Below are positions 19,693-29,394 of a stretch of DNA of 53,008 nt, piece by piece. The notes beneath the pieces are model-generated. The model worked only from the letters and a program-made list of their open reading frames with translations, was not told the DNA's origin and ran no database searches. Source of the stretch: Rhodococcus maanshanensis NBRC 100610 (lineage in GTDB: Bacteria > Actinomycetota > Actinomycetes > Mycobacteriales > Mycobacteriaceae); NCBI RefSeq assembly GCF_001894865.1, contig NZ_BCXA01000052.1:1-53008 (forward strand), read 5' to 3'. Both the position numbers and the translations under genes were made by a program. Numbering within the stretch: the stretch's first letter is position 1; the number at the start of each line of letters is the position of its first letter.

Positions 19693-20127
19693 ATGGCCGT
19701 GTCAGGTAACAAGGAATTCCACATCAAGGCCGACCCGGCCAAGGTCATGGCGGCGATCGTCGCGGTCGAACGCGTGCCGGAGTGGTCGTCCTCGCACAAG
19801 GCGGTGATCGTCGAGAGCACCCACCCCGACGGCAGGCCGCTGCGCGTGCGCATGAAGGTCTCGGTGCTGGGTGTCAACGACGAGCAGGTCGTGGACTACC
19901 AGTGGGTCGGCGACGAGAAGGTGAGCTGGACCCTCGTCCAGAGCGACCAACAGAAGACCCAGGACGGCTCGTACACGCTCGTCGCGGACGGCGACGGCAC
20001 GAACGTGACCTTCGACCTGACCGTCGACCTCAAGATCCCGATGCCCGGGTTCATCGTCAAGCGCGGACAGAAGATCGCCCTCGAAACGGCCTCGAAGGGC
20101 CTGACGAAGTTCCTCGAAACCTTCTGA
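19693..20127 (+). CDS. SRPBCC family protein (polyketide cyclase/dehydrase-like)
   Basis: This 144-residue protein starts at ATG 19693 (MAVSGNKEFHIKADPAKVM) after AAAGGGG; a GTG nine bases earlier is too close to that site. The START/Bet v1-like pattern is clear: an opening strand with a helix containing VPEWSSSHK near residue 27, repeated strands including SWTLVQSDQQKTQDGSYTL, and a long C-terminal helix KRGQKIALETASKGLTKFLETF. These proteins hold a hydrophobic ligand; no ligand can be named. Upstream, TGATGTAATGACGC (19641-19654) resembles the palindromes at the HicB-like gene, so that protein may control this one too. Confidence 0.85.
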   Translation: MAVSGNKEFHIKADPAKVMAAIVAVERVPEWSSSHKAVIVESTHPDGRPLRVRMKVSVLGVNDEQVVDYQWVGDEKVSWTLVQSDQQKTQDGSYTLVADGDGTNVTFDLTVDLKIPMPGFIVKRGQKIALETASKGLTKFLETF

Positions 20128-20145
20128 CCGACAACCGGTTCCGAT

Positions 20146-20163
20146 CCGGGTGATCAGACCCGG
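20146..20163. terminator. Short hairpin between convergent SRPBCC and YcaQ-like genes
   Basis: CCGGGT and ACCCGG with loop GATCAG lie over the end of the YcaQ-like gene, 18 bases after the SRPBCC stop. The stem is only 6 bp, so it is a weak candidate bidirectional terminator. Confidence 0.35.
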
Positions 20164-21368
20164 TCGGCGAGCGCGGCGGCGAGATCGCCGCGCTCGCCGA
20201 CCCTGACGTCCGAGAGTCCCAGCCAGTCCGCCATCTCGCGCAGCGACGACGCCAGCGACTCCCCCACGCGCCCGTGCCCGTGCTCGCCCTCCGCGAAGGC
20301 GCCGAGCGCGTGGAGGGCGTCCGCCCCGCGGTCGGCCTTGAGGTCCACCCGGGCGACCAACTCGCCGTCGAGCAGGAACGGGAACACGTAGTACCCGTGC
20401 ACCCGCTTGTGCTGGGGCGTGTAGATCTCGAGCCGGTAGTGGAAGTCGAAGATCCGTTCGGTCCGAGGACGGAAGAACACGAGCGGGTCGAACGGGCACA
20501 GCAACGCCGCCCCGGTGATCCGGCGCGGTGTCCGCGCCTCGACGTGGCGATAGGCGGGCGCTCCCCAGCCGCGCACGGTCACCGGGACCAGGGTCCCCTC
20601 CTCCACCAGGTCCGCGATCGCGGCGGCGGCCTGGGCACGCGAGAGCCGGTAGTAGTCGCGCAGGTCCGGCTCCGTTCCGACACCGAGCGACCGCGCGGCG
20701 CGACGGATCAGCTCGCGCACCGCGTCCTCGTCGTCGATCCGGCTGGACACGACGCCTGCGGGGAGCACCCGGTCGGCGAGGTCGTAATGCCGGACGAAGC
20801 CGACCCGCCTGTCCACCGACAGCGCACCCGCCGCGAAGAGTTGCTCACAGATGACCTTGGTATCGCTGCGATCCCACCACGGACCGGCCCTGCGACCCCG
20901 GTCGATCTCGAGGTGCCGCTCGATGTCGCCCGCGCTGGCAGACCCCACCGCCGAGATCACGTCGAGGATGTCACGGATCAGAGCGGGGTTCCGCTCGAGC
21001 ACCTTGCGTTCCCCTGCCCAGCGACCGCCTGCGTAGGCACGCATCCGCCACCGCAGCAGCGGCCAGTCCCCCACCGGGATCAGCGCCGCCTCGTGTGCCC
21101 AGTACTCGACGAGCGCACGGGGCTTCGCGGTGGTGTGCCGCCACGCGGCGTCGTCCAGCAGGCCACGGTCGTAGGCGCCGATCCGGCTGAACACCGGCAT
21201 GTAGTGCGCACGCACGGCCACCGAGACCGAATCGATCTGCAGCAGCGAGGTCCTACCGACGGCCTTGAGCAGATGCCTGCGGGTGGGCGCGGCGGACGGG
21301 CGGGCATCGGCGAACCCCTGCGCGGCCAGCGCAGTTCGCCTGGCGGCGGCAGCCGTCATCTCCAGCAT
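20154..21368 (-). CDS. YcaQ/AlkX-like winged-helix DNA glycosylase
   Basis: This 404-residue protein belongs to the HTH_42/YcaQ superfamily of winged-helix proteins. Three winged-helix units can be followed: RHLLKAVGRTSLLQIDSVSVAVRAHY near residue 31, IRDILDVISAVGSASAGDIERHLE near 130, and LSRAQAAAAIADLVEEGTLVPV near 240. The C-terminus contains a strand barrel including LCPFDPLVFFRPRTERIFDFHYRLEIY. The catalytic tripeptide is QID near residue 44, the Q-hydrophobic-D form of the YcaQ-like subfamily; E. coli YcaQ unhooks interstrand crosslinks. DNA repair is therefore likely, but the lesion is unproven. Translation starts at ATG 21368 after GGGTGGGGG. Confidence 0.83.
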   Translation of the reverse strand: MLEMTAAAARRTALAAQGFADARPSAAPTRRHLLKAVGRTSLLQIDSVSVAVRAHYMPVFSRIGAYDRGLLDDAAWRHTTAKPRALVEYWAHEAALIPVGDWPLLRWRMRAYAGGRWAGERKVLERNPALIRDILDVISAVGSASAGDIERHLEIDRGRRAGPWWDRSDTKVICEQLFAAGALSVDRRVGFVRHYDLADRVLPAGVVSSRIDDEDAVRELIRRAARSLGVGTEPDLRDYYRLSRAQAAAAIADLVEEGTLVPVTVRGWGAPAYRHVEARTPRRITGAALLCPFDPLVFFRPRTERIFDFHYRLEIYTPQHKRVHGYYVFPFLLDGELVARVDLKADRGADALHALGAFAEGEHGHGRVGESLASSLREMADWLGLSDVRVGERGDLAAALADRV

Positions 21369-21419
21369 GTCCCCACCCTGCCACCGGGGTCCGACATCCG
21401 ACGCACACCGCCGCCCGGT

Positions 21420-21510
21420 TCACCCTCGCGCTTGCGCCAGCGTCACCGCGACGGTCGCCCCCAACTCGTAACAGAGTTCGCGGGCGCGGGCATCTGCGAG
21501 ACGATGTAGG
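21420..21510 (-). pseudogene. C-terminal remnant of a flavodoxin paralogue
   Basis: Reading the minus strand up to a TGA at 21422-21420, the last residues are ADARARELCYELGATVAVTL then AQARG. This matches the C-terminus of the intact flavodoxin next door (LDACWELGATVAAQLMG), but is closer in style to another subgroup with a CYELG motif. Upstream in this frame, between about 21510 and 21632, I cannot follow flavodoxin homology and there is no start. It is a degraded 3' end, sitting downstream of the intact gene. The rest of this 263-bp gap holds nothing else I can name. Confidence 0.6.
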
Positions 21511-21631
21511 GCGACGCACGGCAGCGGTTCTGGCCTCCGTCTGACCTCGGCACGAGAATGGCTGGCGCAGTGTGAACTCGGGAGGCGGCAGTTTGTCTAG
21601 ACGAGAGGGTTGGTCATGGCGAGCGGTGCCT

Positions 21632-22084
21632 TTACCCCATCAACTGAGCGGCAACGGTCGCGCCGAGTTCCCAGCACGCGTCGAGGTCGCTCTTGGACGG
21701 CTTGCCCGACACCACCACGTAGTCAGCGGCCTTCACCCACCCCATGCCCGTCGTGATCGAAGTGACGCCCCGCTCCGCACCCTCGGTGCCCTCGTTGCCG
21801 TGCAGGTACAGGCCGAACGGCCGCCCGCGCGTCGAGTCGAGGCAGGGGTAGTAGATGACATCGAATGCGTGTTTGAGGGCGCCACTCATGTATCCGAGGT
21901 TGGCCGGGGTGCCGAGGAGGTATCCGTCGGCTTCCAGCACGTCGGTAGGCGACACCGCGAGCGCAGCCCTGCGCACGACCTCCACGCCCTCGATCTCCGG
22001 GTCCGTCGCCCCGGACACCACCGCCTCGAACATCGCCTGCATGAACGGAGACGGCGTGTGATGAACGATCAGCAGGCGTGGCAC
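21632..22084 (-). CDS. Flavodoxin/NAD(P)H-dependent FMN reductase family protein (Rv2771c-like)
   Basis: This 150-residue flavodoxin-fold protein starts at GTG 22084 with GGGAGG eight bases upstream. The phosphate-binding loop VHHTPSP lies at residues 7-13, with GYLLGTPANLGYMSGALKHAFD near 54 and YLHGNEGTEGAERG near 92, all typical of FMN binding. It resembles M. tuberculosis Rv2771c closely, and the position before the TPR protein-dapB pair fits. Electron donor and acceptor are unknown. It is bracketed by two partial copies of a related gene, one on each side. Confidence 0.88.
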   Translation of the reverse strand: MPRLLIVHHTPSPFMQAMFEAVVSGATDPEIEGVEVVRRAALAVSPTDVLEADGYLLGTPANLGYMSGALKHAFDVIYYPCLDSTRGRPFGLYLHGNEGTEGAERGVTSITTGMGWVKAADYVVVSGKPSKSDLDACWELGATVAAQLMG

Positions 22085-22293
22085 GCGGTGAACCTCCCAG
22101 TACGCAGGTGAGTCGGCCTAGTACCCAGCAGATCCGGGATGGTGGCCCCGAGCGCGGGCAGCGAGCGCACGGTGACGCCCTCGAACTCCGGGTCGTTGGC
22201 ACCGCCGAGCACCGATTCGAGCAACTCACGGGTGGCGGGTGAGGGCGTGCGGTGCACGACCAAAAGGGTTGGCTGCCTGCGCTCGTCCGTCAC
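22069..22293 (-). pseudogene. N-terminal remnant of a flavodoxin paralogue
   Basis: A GTG at 22293 opens a 74-residue frame whose first 50 residues (PTLLVVHRTPSP, then LLESVLGGANDPEFEGVTVR) align well with the start of the intact flavodoxin downstream, including the phosphate loop. Homology ends at about ATIPDLLG; the last 20 residues (TRPTHLRTGRFTACHAC) are read-through, and the stop falls inside the intact gene's start region, overlapping it by 16 bases. No ribosome site is seen. It is therefore a truncated 5' end. Together with the C-terminal piece at 21420-21510 it suggests one broken paralogue lying on both sides of the intact gene. Confidence 0.68.
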
Positions 22294-22332
22294 GTGGTTC
22301 AGAGTACGGCCGAGACCGGGCGGCGGAGCGGG

Positions 22333-24282
<1,950 letters not shown>

Positions 24283-24466
24283 TCGTGCTTTCCTCCCCGT
24301 CGAATTCGTTGCCCCCTCGGCAACCCAGCGGATGATACGCGGCCAACGCATTCCATCGACCTCGAATGGAACCGCTGTCTGCCGCATCGCGAAACCCTCC
24401 GGATTCCGACCGTGGAGGCGGTCGCCGACGACTACAGTCCCGCCGCACGGAACGAAAGGAATCCAC
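24283..24466. promoter_or_regulatory. Divergent promoter region of two secreted-protein genes
   Basis: In this 184-bp gap TATCAT (24337-24332, minus strand) is a plausible -10 for the SRPBCC gene, and TACAGT (24433-24438, plus strand) for the other gene; each is about 30-50 bases from its start. No clear -35 or operator was recognised. Confidence 0.35.
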
Positions 24467-25081
24467 ATGGTTGCCTCCGTGAGAATGACCGCGGCCCTGG
24501 CCGTGGCAGCGGGATCGATCCTGGCGCTGTCGGCTCCGGCGCCCGCGGCGCCGCCAGACGAGGGACAGCGCACCGGACCGGTTCAGTTCTGGGCGAAAGA
24601 CCTCGGCAGCTGCAAGGCCGAGTTCGCGATCGAGAACCGCACGAACGTCACCACGTACACCATCGACTGGCGCATCGACGACGAGGTGCCCGACGGCCGC
24701 GACATCGGCGTCGGGTTCCCGATCTGGCGGACCGGCGACCCGAACATGGCGTCGAAGGCGGACTCGCCGACCTGGCCCGACGAGGTGCCGCCGAACACTC
24801 CGGAGAACCGCACGATGGTGTCCGACCGGGACCCGGTGACCGCCACCTACGTGCAGGACCTGAAGAACCTCAACGGCTGGAACCCGGGACTGCCGAACCC
24901 GGAGGCGGACACCCACACGATCAGCTACCGCATGGTGCTCGGCCCGCCGGGGAACAACGGTCAGACCCCGACCGAGACGCCCGAGTGGATCGGCGACCGC
25001 CAGTGGCACACGGTCACGGTCACCGGGTGCAACCCGACGACCCCGGGCGGTGGATCGCTCGAGGAACTGTTCGGCTCCTGA
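24467..25081 (+). CDS. Secreted protein of unknown function
   Basis: This 204-residue protein starts at ATG 24467 six bases after GAAAGGA. A signal peptide covers residues 1-28 (hydrophobic TAALAVAAGSILALSAPAPA, cleavage near APAA-PP). The mature chain is hydrophilic, with two cysteines about 140 residues apart (LGSCKAEF and TVTGCNPT) that could form one disulfide, and strand-rich blocks such as TTYTIDWRIDDEVPDG and ADTHTISYRMVLGPPG. The pattern suggests a beta-sandwich exported domain of a type common in Rhodococcus and Nocardia, but I do not recognise the family. It is divergent from the secreted SRPBCC gene and convergent with the alcohol dehydrogenase gene. Confidence 0.78.
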   Translation: MVASVRMTAALAVAAGSILALSAPAPAAPPDEGQRTGPVQFWAKDLGSCKAEFAIENRTNVTTYTIDWRIDDEVPDGRDIGVGFPIWRTGDPNMASKADSPTWPDEVPPNTPENRTMVSDRDPVTATYVQDLKNLNGWNPGLPNPEADTHTISYRMVLGPPGNNGQTPTETPEWIGDRQWHTVTVTGCNPTTPGGGSLEELFGS

Positions 25082-25088
25082 TCCGGGT

Positions 25089-26195
25089 TCACTCGAAGGC
25101 GATCACCTGACGGATCGCCCGGCCCTCGGCCAGCTCGTCCATGCCGCGATTGATGTCCTCGAGCGCGATCTCCGAGGAGATCAACCGCTCGACGGGCAGC
25201 CGGCCCTCGCGCCACATCTGCGCGTACCTCGGGATGTCCCTCGAGGGCACCGCCGACCCCAGGTAGCTGCCGACGATGGTCCTGGCCTCGGCGACCAGCA
25301 GCAGCGGCGAGATCGCGGACCTCGCCTCTGGGCTGGGCAACCCGACCGTGACGGTGGTGCCGCCGGGGGCCGTCGCCGCCACCGCGGCCTCGAAGGCGCG
25401 TGCGTTCCCCGCCGCCTCGACCACCAGCGACGCCCGCACTCCGCGTTCGGCCAGCTGGTCCGGGGTGTACACCTGCGTGGCGCCCAGTTCGGTTGCCACC
25501 GAGAGCTTTTCGGGCATCGCATCGACGCCGATCACCTCGCCGAGCCCGAGCGACACCGCGGTCAGGATGGCGGCCATCCCGACCCCACCCAGACCCACCA
25601 CCATGATCGAATCCCCCGGGGCCGTCCTGGCCGCGTTCAGCACCGCGCCGCCACCGGTCAGGACCGCGCACCCGAGCACCGCCGCGACTGCGGGCGGCAC
25701 GTCGTCACCCACCGGGACCACCGACCGACGGTCGACCACCGCATGCGTCGCGAACCCCGACACACCGAGATGGTGGTGCACCGGCTCGCCGTCGCGGTGC
25801 AGACGCTCCCCGCCGCCCAGCAGGGTGCCGGCGTTGTTCGCGGCGCCGCCGGCGCTGCAGGGCATCCGGCCGTCGGTCGCGCAGCCCGCGCACTCACCGC
25901 AGCGCGGCAAAAAGGTCATCACCACGCGCTCACCGACCCGGACATCGGTGACGCCGTCGCCGACCCGCTCGACGCGCCCCGCGGCCTCGTGACCGAGCAG
26001 CATCGGCACCGGACGCACCCGGTTCCCGTCCACGACGGACAGGTCCGAGTGGCACAGCCCGGCCGCCTCGATGCGGACCAGCAGCTCGCCGGGGCCCGGT
26101 CCGTCCAGCTCGAGCTCCGAGATCGAGATGGGCCGCGACTGCGCGAACGGACGTTCCCGGCCGATCTCCTCCAGCACCGCACCACGAATCCGCAT
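25089..26195 (-). CDS. Zinc-dependent alcohol dehydrogenase
   Basis: This 368-residue medium-chain dehydrogenase starts at MRIRGAVLEEIG (26195). Catalytic zinc ligands are C48 (GLCHSD), H69 (GHEAAG) and C176 (LGCAVLTG). A four-cysteine structural zinc lobe is at C99, C102, C105 and C113. The NAD loop GLGGVG is at 201-206, with an acidic residue at the end of the second strand (GVDAMP), which favours NAD over NADP. Substrate is unknown; class III-like actinobacterial alcohol or aldehyde dehydrogenases are the nearest group. It begins four bases after the VanZ-family gene, and both follow pepR, forming a probable operon. Confidence 0.9.
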   Translation of the reverse strand: MRIRGAVLEEIGRERPFAQSRPISISELELDGPGPGELLVRIEAAGLCHSDLSVVDGNRVRPVPMLLGHEAAGRVERVGDGVTDVRVGERVVMTFLPRCGECAGCATDGRMPCSAGGAANNAGTLLGGGERLHRDGEPVHHHLGVSGFATHAVVDRRSVVPVGDDVPPAVAAVLGCAVLTGGGAVLNAARTAPGDSIMVVGLGGVGMAAILTAVSLGLGEVIGVDAMPEKLSVATELGATQVYTPDQLAERGVRASLVVEAAGNARAFEAAVAATAPGGTTVTVGLPSPEARSAISPLLLVAEARTIVGSYLGSAVPSRDIPRYAQMWREGRLPVERLISSEIALEDINRGMDELAEGRAIRQVIAFE

Positions 26196-26199
26196 GCCG

Positions 26200-26577
26200 C
26201 TACCTCTCCTCGCCACGACCGCCCGGCGCCGGTCTCCCTCGCCCAGCCTGCCACGCCAGAAAGATCCCGAGCCCGACTGCCACGCCAACGAGGTCCGCGG
26301 CCCAGTCCCAGATCGACGCGCTCCGGTGGATCGGCAGCAGGCCCTGCAGGATCTCGGACACCGCCGCGTAGAGGCCGGCCCAGACGATCACCGCGGTGAC
26401 GCCGAACCCCGCGAACCGTGCCGTGTACGCCAGCGCCGCGAACATCAGCAGGTGGGTCACCTTGTCGATGTTCGGCGGTCCGCTCGGCACCGTGGAACCG
26501 GGCGAGAACAGCATCACCAGGGTGATGAGCGTGACGACGGCCAGCGGCACCGCCCGCCGCGACCGGAGCAGCGACAC
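26200..26577 (-). CDS. VanZ-like membrane protein
   Basis: This 125-residue protein has four hydrophobic segments and the VanZ-family pattern: NIDKVTHLLMFAALAYTAR near residue 36, with the conserved K and H, and SEILQGLLPIHRSASIWDWAADLVGVAVG near 74. Family members are small membrane proteins; VanZ itself gives low-level teicoplanin resistance, but most homologues have no known role. The start is GTG 26577, three bases after the pepR stop, and it is followed almost at once by the alcohol dehydrogenase. The tail PAPGGRGEER is hydrophilic. Confidence 0.8.
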   Translation of the reverse strand: MSLLRSRRAVPLAVVTLITLVMLFSPGSTVPSGPPNIDKVTHLLMFAALAYTARFAGFGVTAVIVWAGLYAAVSEILQGLLPIHRSASIWDWAADLVGVAVGLGIFLAWQAGRGRPAPGGRGEER

Positions 26578-26580
26578 CGG

Positions 26581-27912
26581 TCAGACGATTCCGCGGACGG
26601 CGGCGGGCAGGTCCCTCTTGCGCTTGTAGGGGCCGACGACCGAGGCGCCGAACGGCCTGCTCAGCATCATCGCGGCGACCTCGCGCACCTCCTCGGTGGT
26701 CACCTCGTCGATCCGTGCCAGCGTCTCCGAGATGCTGCGATGGTTCCCGTAGTTGAGTTCGCTGCGACCGATCCGGTGCATCCGGGAGCCGGAGTCCTCC
26801 AGTCCGAGAACCAGACCGCCGCGGATGGAGCCCTTGGCCCGCGCGCATTCGTCGTCGGTGATGCCGTTGGTGGCCACGTTCGCGAGCACCTCGCGGATCA
26901 CCGTCGTCACCTCGCCGAGGTTCTCCGGCTGGCACCCGGCGTAAACCGAGAACGCGCCGCTGTCCGCGAACGTGTCGATGCTCGAGTACACCGAGTACGC
27001 GAGGCCCCGCGATTCCCGGATCTCCTGAAACAGACGGGAACTGAGTCCACCGCCGACCGCGGTGTTGAGCACGGACAGGGCCCAGCGGTGCCCCTCGTGC
27101 CGCCCGAACGCGCGCACTCCCATGCACAGGTGCGCCTGCTCGCTGTCGCGCCCACGCAGGGTCAACTCGGGGACGGTGCGCAGCCGGAGCCTGCCCTCCC
27201 GCCGCGGCGCGGGCTTCGGTCCCCTGGTCAGGTGCCCCTTGAAACTGCGCCGCACCAGCGCGACGGTCTCGTCGTGGTCGACGTTGCCCGCCACCGCGAC
27301 GATCATCCGCGGCGGCGTGTACCGGCGGACGTGGAACGAGTGCAGCTGGGTCCGGGACATCGACTCGATCGACTCGACGCTGCCGATCACCGGACGGCCA
27401 ACCGGGTGGTCACCGAACAGCGCGGTCAGGAAGTCGTCGCCGAGCAGGTCCTCGGGATCGTCGTCGCGCATCGAGATCTCCTCGAGCACCACCTGTCGCT
27501 CGACGTCGACGTCGTCGGATCGGCAGCGTCCCCGCAGCACGACATCGCTGACCAGGTCGATGGCCAGCGGCAGGTCGTCGTCGAGCACGTGCGCATAGAA
27601 GCAGGTGTGCTCGCGGGAGGTGAACGCGTTGAGCTCGCCGCCGATGCCGTCGACCACCTGAGCGATCTCCAGGGCACTGCGGGTGGGCGTCGACTTGAAC
27701 AGCAGGTGCTCGAGGAAGTGCGCGGCTCCCGCCACCGACGGCTGCTCGTCGCGAGATCCCACTCCCACCCACACGCCCACCGATGCGGAGCGGACGCCCG
27801 GCATGTGCTCGGTGACGACCCGAAGACCGCCGGGGAGCACGGTGCGCCGTACTCCGAAGTCCTGGGATCTGGTCGTCAGTGCGGAGGTTCGACTGCGATT
27901 GTGTGCGGCCAT
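26581..27912 (-). CDS. pepR: M16 family zinc peptidase PepR
   Basis: This 443-residue processing-peptidase homologue carries the inverted zinc motif HxxEH at residues 65-69 (HFLEH), with the downstream acidic helix including GGELNAFTSREHTCFY. The C-terminal half contains the typical GGLSSRLFQEIRESRGLAYSVYS block near 290. The partner order pepR close to pnp is that of Rv2782c-Rv2783c, but here the nar operon separates them. The ATG at 27912 follows a GAGGA about 15 bases above; TACTGT further upstream may be its -10, so it is probably transcribed separately from nar. Confidence 0.92.
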   Translation of the reverse strand: MAAHNRSRTSALTTRSQDFGVRRTVLPGGLRVVTEHMPGVRSASVGVWVGVGSRDEQPSVAGAAHFLEHLLFKSTPTRSALEIAQVVDGIGGELNAFTSREHTCFYAHVLDDDLPLAIDLVSDVVLRGRCRSDDVDVERQVVLEEISMRDDDPEDLLGDDFLTALFGDHPVGRPVIGSVESIESMSRTQLHSFHVRRYTPPRMIVAVAGNVDHDETVALVRRSFKGHLTRGPKPAPRREGRLRLRTVPELTLRGRDSEQAHLCMGVRAFGRHEGHRWALSVLNTAVGGGLSSRLFQEIRESRGLAYSVYSSIDTFADSGAFSVYAGCQPENLGEVTTVIREVLANVATNGITDDECARAKGSIRGGLVLGLEDSGSRMHRIGRSELNYGNHRSISETLARIDEVTTEEVREVAAMMLSRPFGASVVGPYKRKRDLPAAVRGIV

Positions 27913-27979
27913 GAAGTGGGTCTACGGTCCTCGTCAGCTGTGCGGGTGTGAGGCTCAAACAGTACACACTGCGCCGGGG

Positions 27980-28711
27980 TCACCAGCCGCGACGATGCGG
28001 CTGCGATCCGACCAGCTCCTGCCCGCCCGCCGCGTCGCGGCTGCGGTAGACGATGTACGGCCGGAACAGGTAGGCGATCGGCGCGCTGAACGCATGCACC
28101 AGCCGGGTGAACGGCCAGATCGAGAAGAGCACGAGCGCGATCACCACATGGATGTGGAACTGCAGCGGTGCCTGCACCATCAGGTCGCCACGCGGCTGCA
28201 GGATCCAGATGGACCGAAACCAGGGAGATACCGTCTCCCGATAGTTGGCCGCCGAGTTCCCCGCCGCGGCACCGATCACCGTGGTCGCCAGCCCAGCGGC
28301 CAACGCGGCCACGAGCACCACGTACATCAGCTTGTCGTTGACCGTGGTGGCGGTGAACACGGGGCCGGTGGTCCGGCGCCGATAGATGAGCAAACCCACG
28401 CCGACGAGCGTCGCTACACCGGCGATTATGCCGGGCACGGTCGCACCCCAGTGATACATGTGTTCGCTGACGCCGATCGCCTCGGTCCACGATTCCGGGA
28501 TGACGAGCCCGATGACGTGCCCGAGAATCACCACCAGGATGCCGAAGTGGAACAACGGGCTCGCGATCCGCAGCAGCCGGTTCTCGTAGAGCTGCGAGGA
28601 CCGGGTGGTCCAGCCGAACTTGTCGTACCGGTACCGCCACCACACCCCGACCACCAGAATCGCTAGCGTCACGTAGGGGATGACGTCCCAGAAGATCTCT
28701 CCCGCCGACAT
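27980..28711 (-). CDS. narI: Respiratory nitrate reductase gamma subunit NarI
   Basis: This 243-residue cytochrome b subunit anchors the nitrate reductase in the membrane and passes quinol electrons inward. It starts at MSAGEIFWDVIPYV (28711), two bases after narJ. Five hydrophobic segments are visible. Candidate haem-ligand histidines occur in ASPLFHFGILVVILGHVIG near residues 55 and 65, and in QFHIHVVIAL near 188-190. It is the last gene of narKGHJI. Length is normal for the actinobacterial form. Confidence 0.95.
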   Translation of the reverse strand: MSAGEIFWDVIPYVTLAILVVGVWWRYRYDKFGWTTRSSQLYENRLLRIASPLFHFGILVVILGHVIGLVIPESWTEAIGVSEHMYHWGATVPGIIAGVATLVGVGLLIYRRRTTGPVFTATTVNDKLMYVVLVAALAAGLATTVIGAAAGNSAANYRETVSPWFRSIWILQPRGDLMVQAPLQFHIHVVIALVLFSIWPFTRLVHAFSAPIAYLFRPYIVYRSRDAAGGQELVGSQPHRRGW

Positions 28712-28713
28712 GA

Positions 28714-29394
28714 TCACCGCGCTCCTTCTCGACGTGGGATGCCGGTCACGTCGGTCCGACGCGGCGGCACCGTCAGGGTGAACGGCTGCAGGCCGACCGC
28801 CTCCGCGGGTGGTCCGGCGATTGCCAGCTCCTGTGCGTGGGCCTGTTCCCGCTCGGTCGCGGCGGGCAGGGTCAGCCCGATCGCGGCGAGCACACACGCG
28901 TACGGCGACTCGCTCTCGGTCAATGCGGCGGCGAGCATGCCGATCGGAACGCGGTTCGCCCGCAGCAGCCGGTACCCGACGTCCGCGTCAACCGTGGCCG
29001 CGAACTCCAGGACGACCGCGAGGTGGTCCGGGGACTCCCCCTCGGGCGGCTCCACCCCGACGGACCGGTAGGCCCGGGCAAAGCTCAGGATCGCCTCCCC
29101 CCGATTGCGGGTGTCGCCGTCGGTCCAGTAGGTGAGGAACAGCGTGGTCTTGCGGCGCAGATCGAAGGTCTCGACGTACCGCGCGGCGGCCTCGAACGGT
29201 TCGGTCTCGCGTAGGTACGACGTCGTGGCGGCGAGCGGGTCGCGGTGCTCGGGCGACAGGTGACCCAGGATCCTGTCCACGGCGCCGAGCCGGCCCGGCT
29301 GCCCTGCGTCCGGGTACGCCAGCAGCAGCGACGATGCCTGCCAGACGAGGCGGCGGGTGGTGGTTTCGCCGGAGCGACGCCCGAGCAGCCTCAT
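28714..29394 (-). CDS. narJ: Nitrate reductase molybdenum-cofactor assembly chaperone NarJ
   Basis: This 226-residue cytoplasmic chaperone of the NarJ/DMSO-reductase assembly family is needed to insert molybdenum cofactor into NarG. The all-helical core includes WQASSLLLAYPD near residue 18, AARYVETFDLRRKTTLFLTYWTDGDTRNRG near 70, and DHLAVVLEFAA near 125. The last 50 residues are a variable Pro/Arg tail. ATG 29394 overlaps the narH stop in ATGA, so translation is coupled. Confidence 0.94.
   Translation of the reverse strand: MRLLGRRSGETTTRRLVWQASSLLLAYPDAGQPGRLGAVDRILGHLSPEHRDPLAATTSYLRETEPFEAAARYVETFDLRRKTTLFLTYWTDGDTRNRGEAILSFARAYRSVGVEPPEGESPDHLAVVLEFAATVDADVGYRLLRANRVPIGMLAAALTESESPYACVLAAIGLTLPAATEREQAHAQELAIAGPPAEAVGLQPFTLTVPPRRTDVTGIPRREGAR

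Noticed and set aside
19127-20127. HicB-like gene plus SRPBCC gene as a toxin-antitoxin pair
   Set aside because: The SRPBCC protein has no toxin features and the spacing is 89 bases with its own ribosome site, so the pair looks like a regulator and a possible target.
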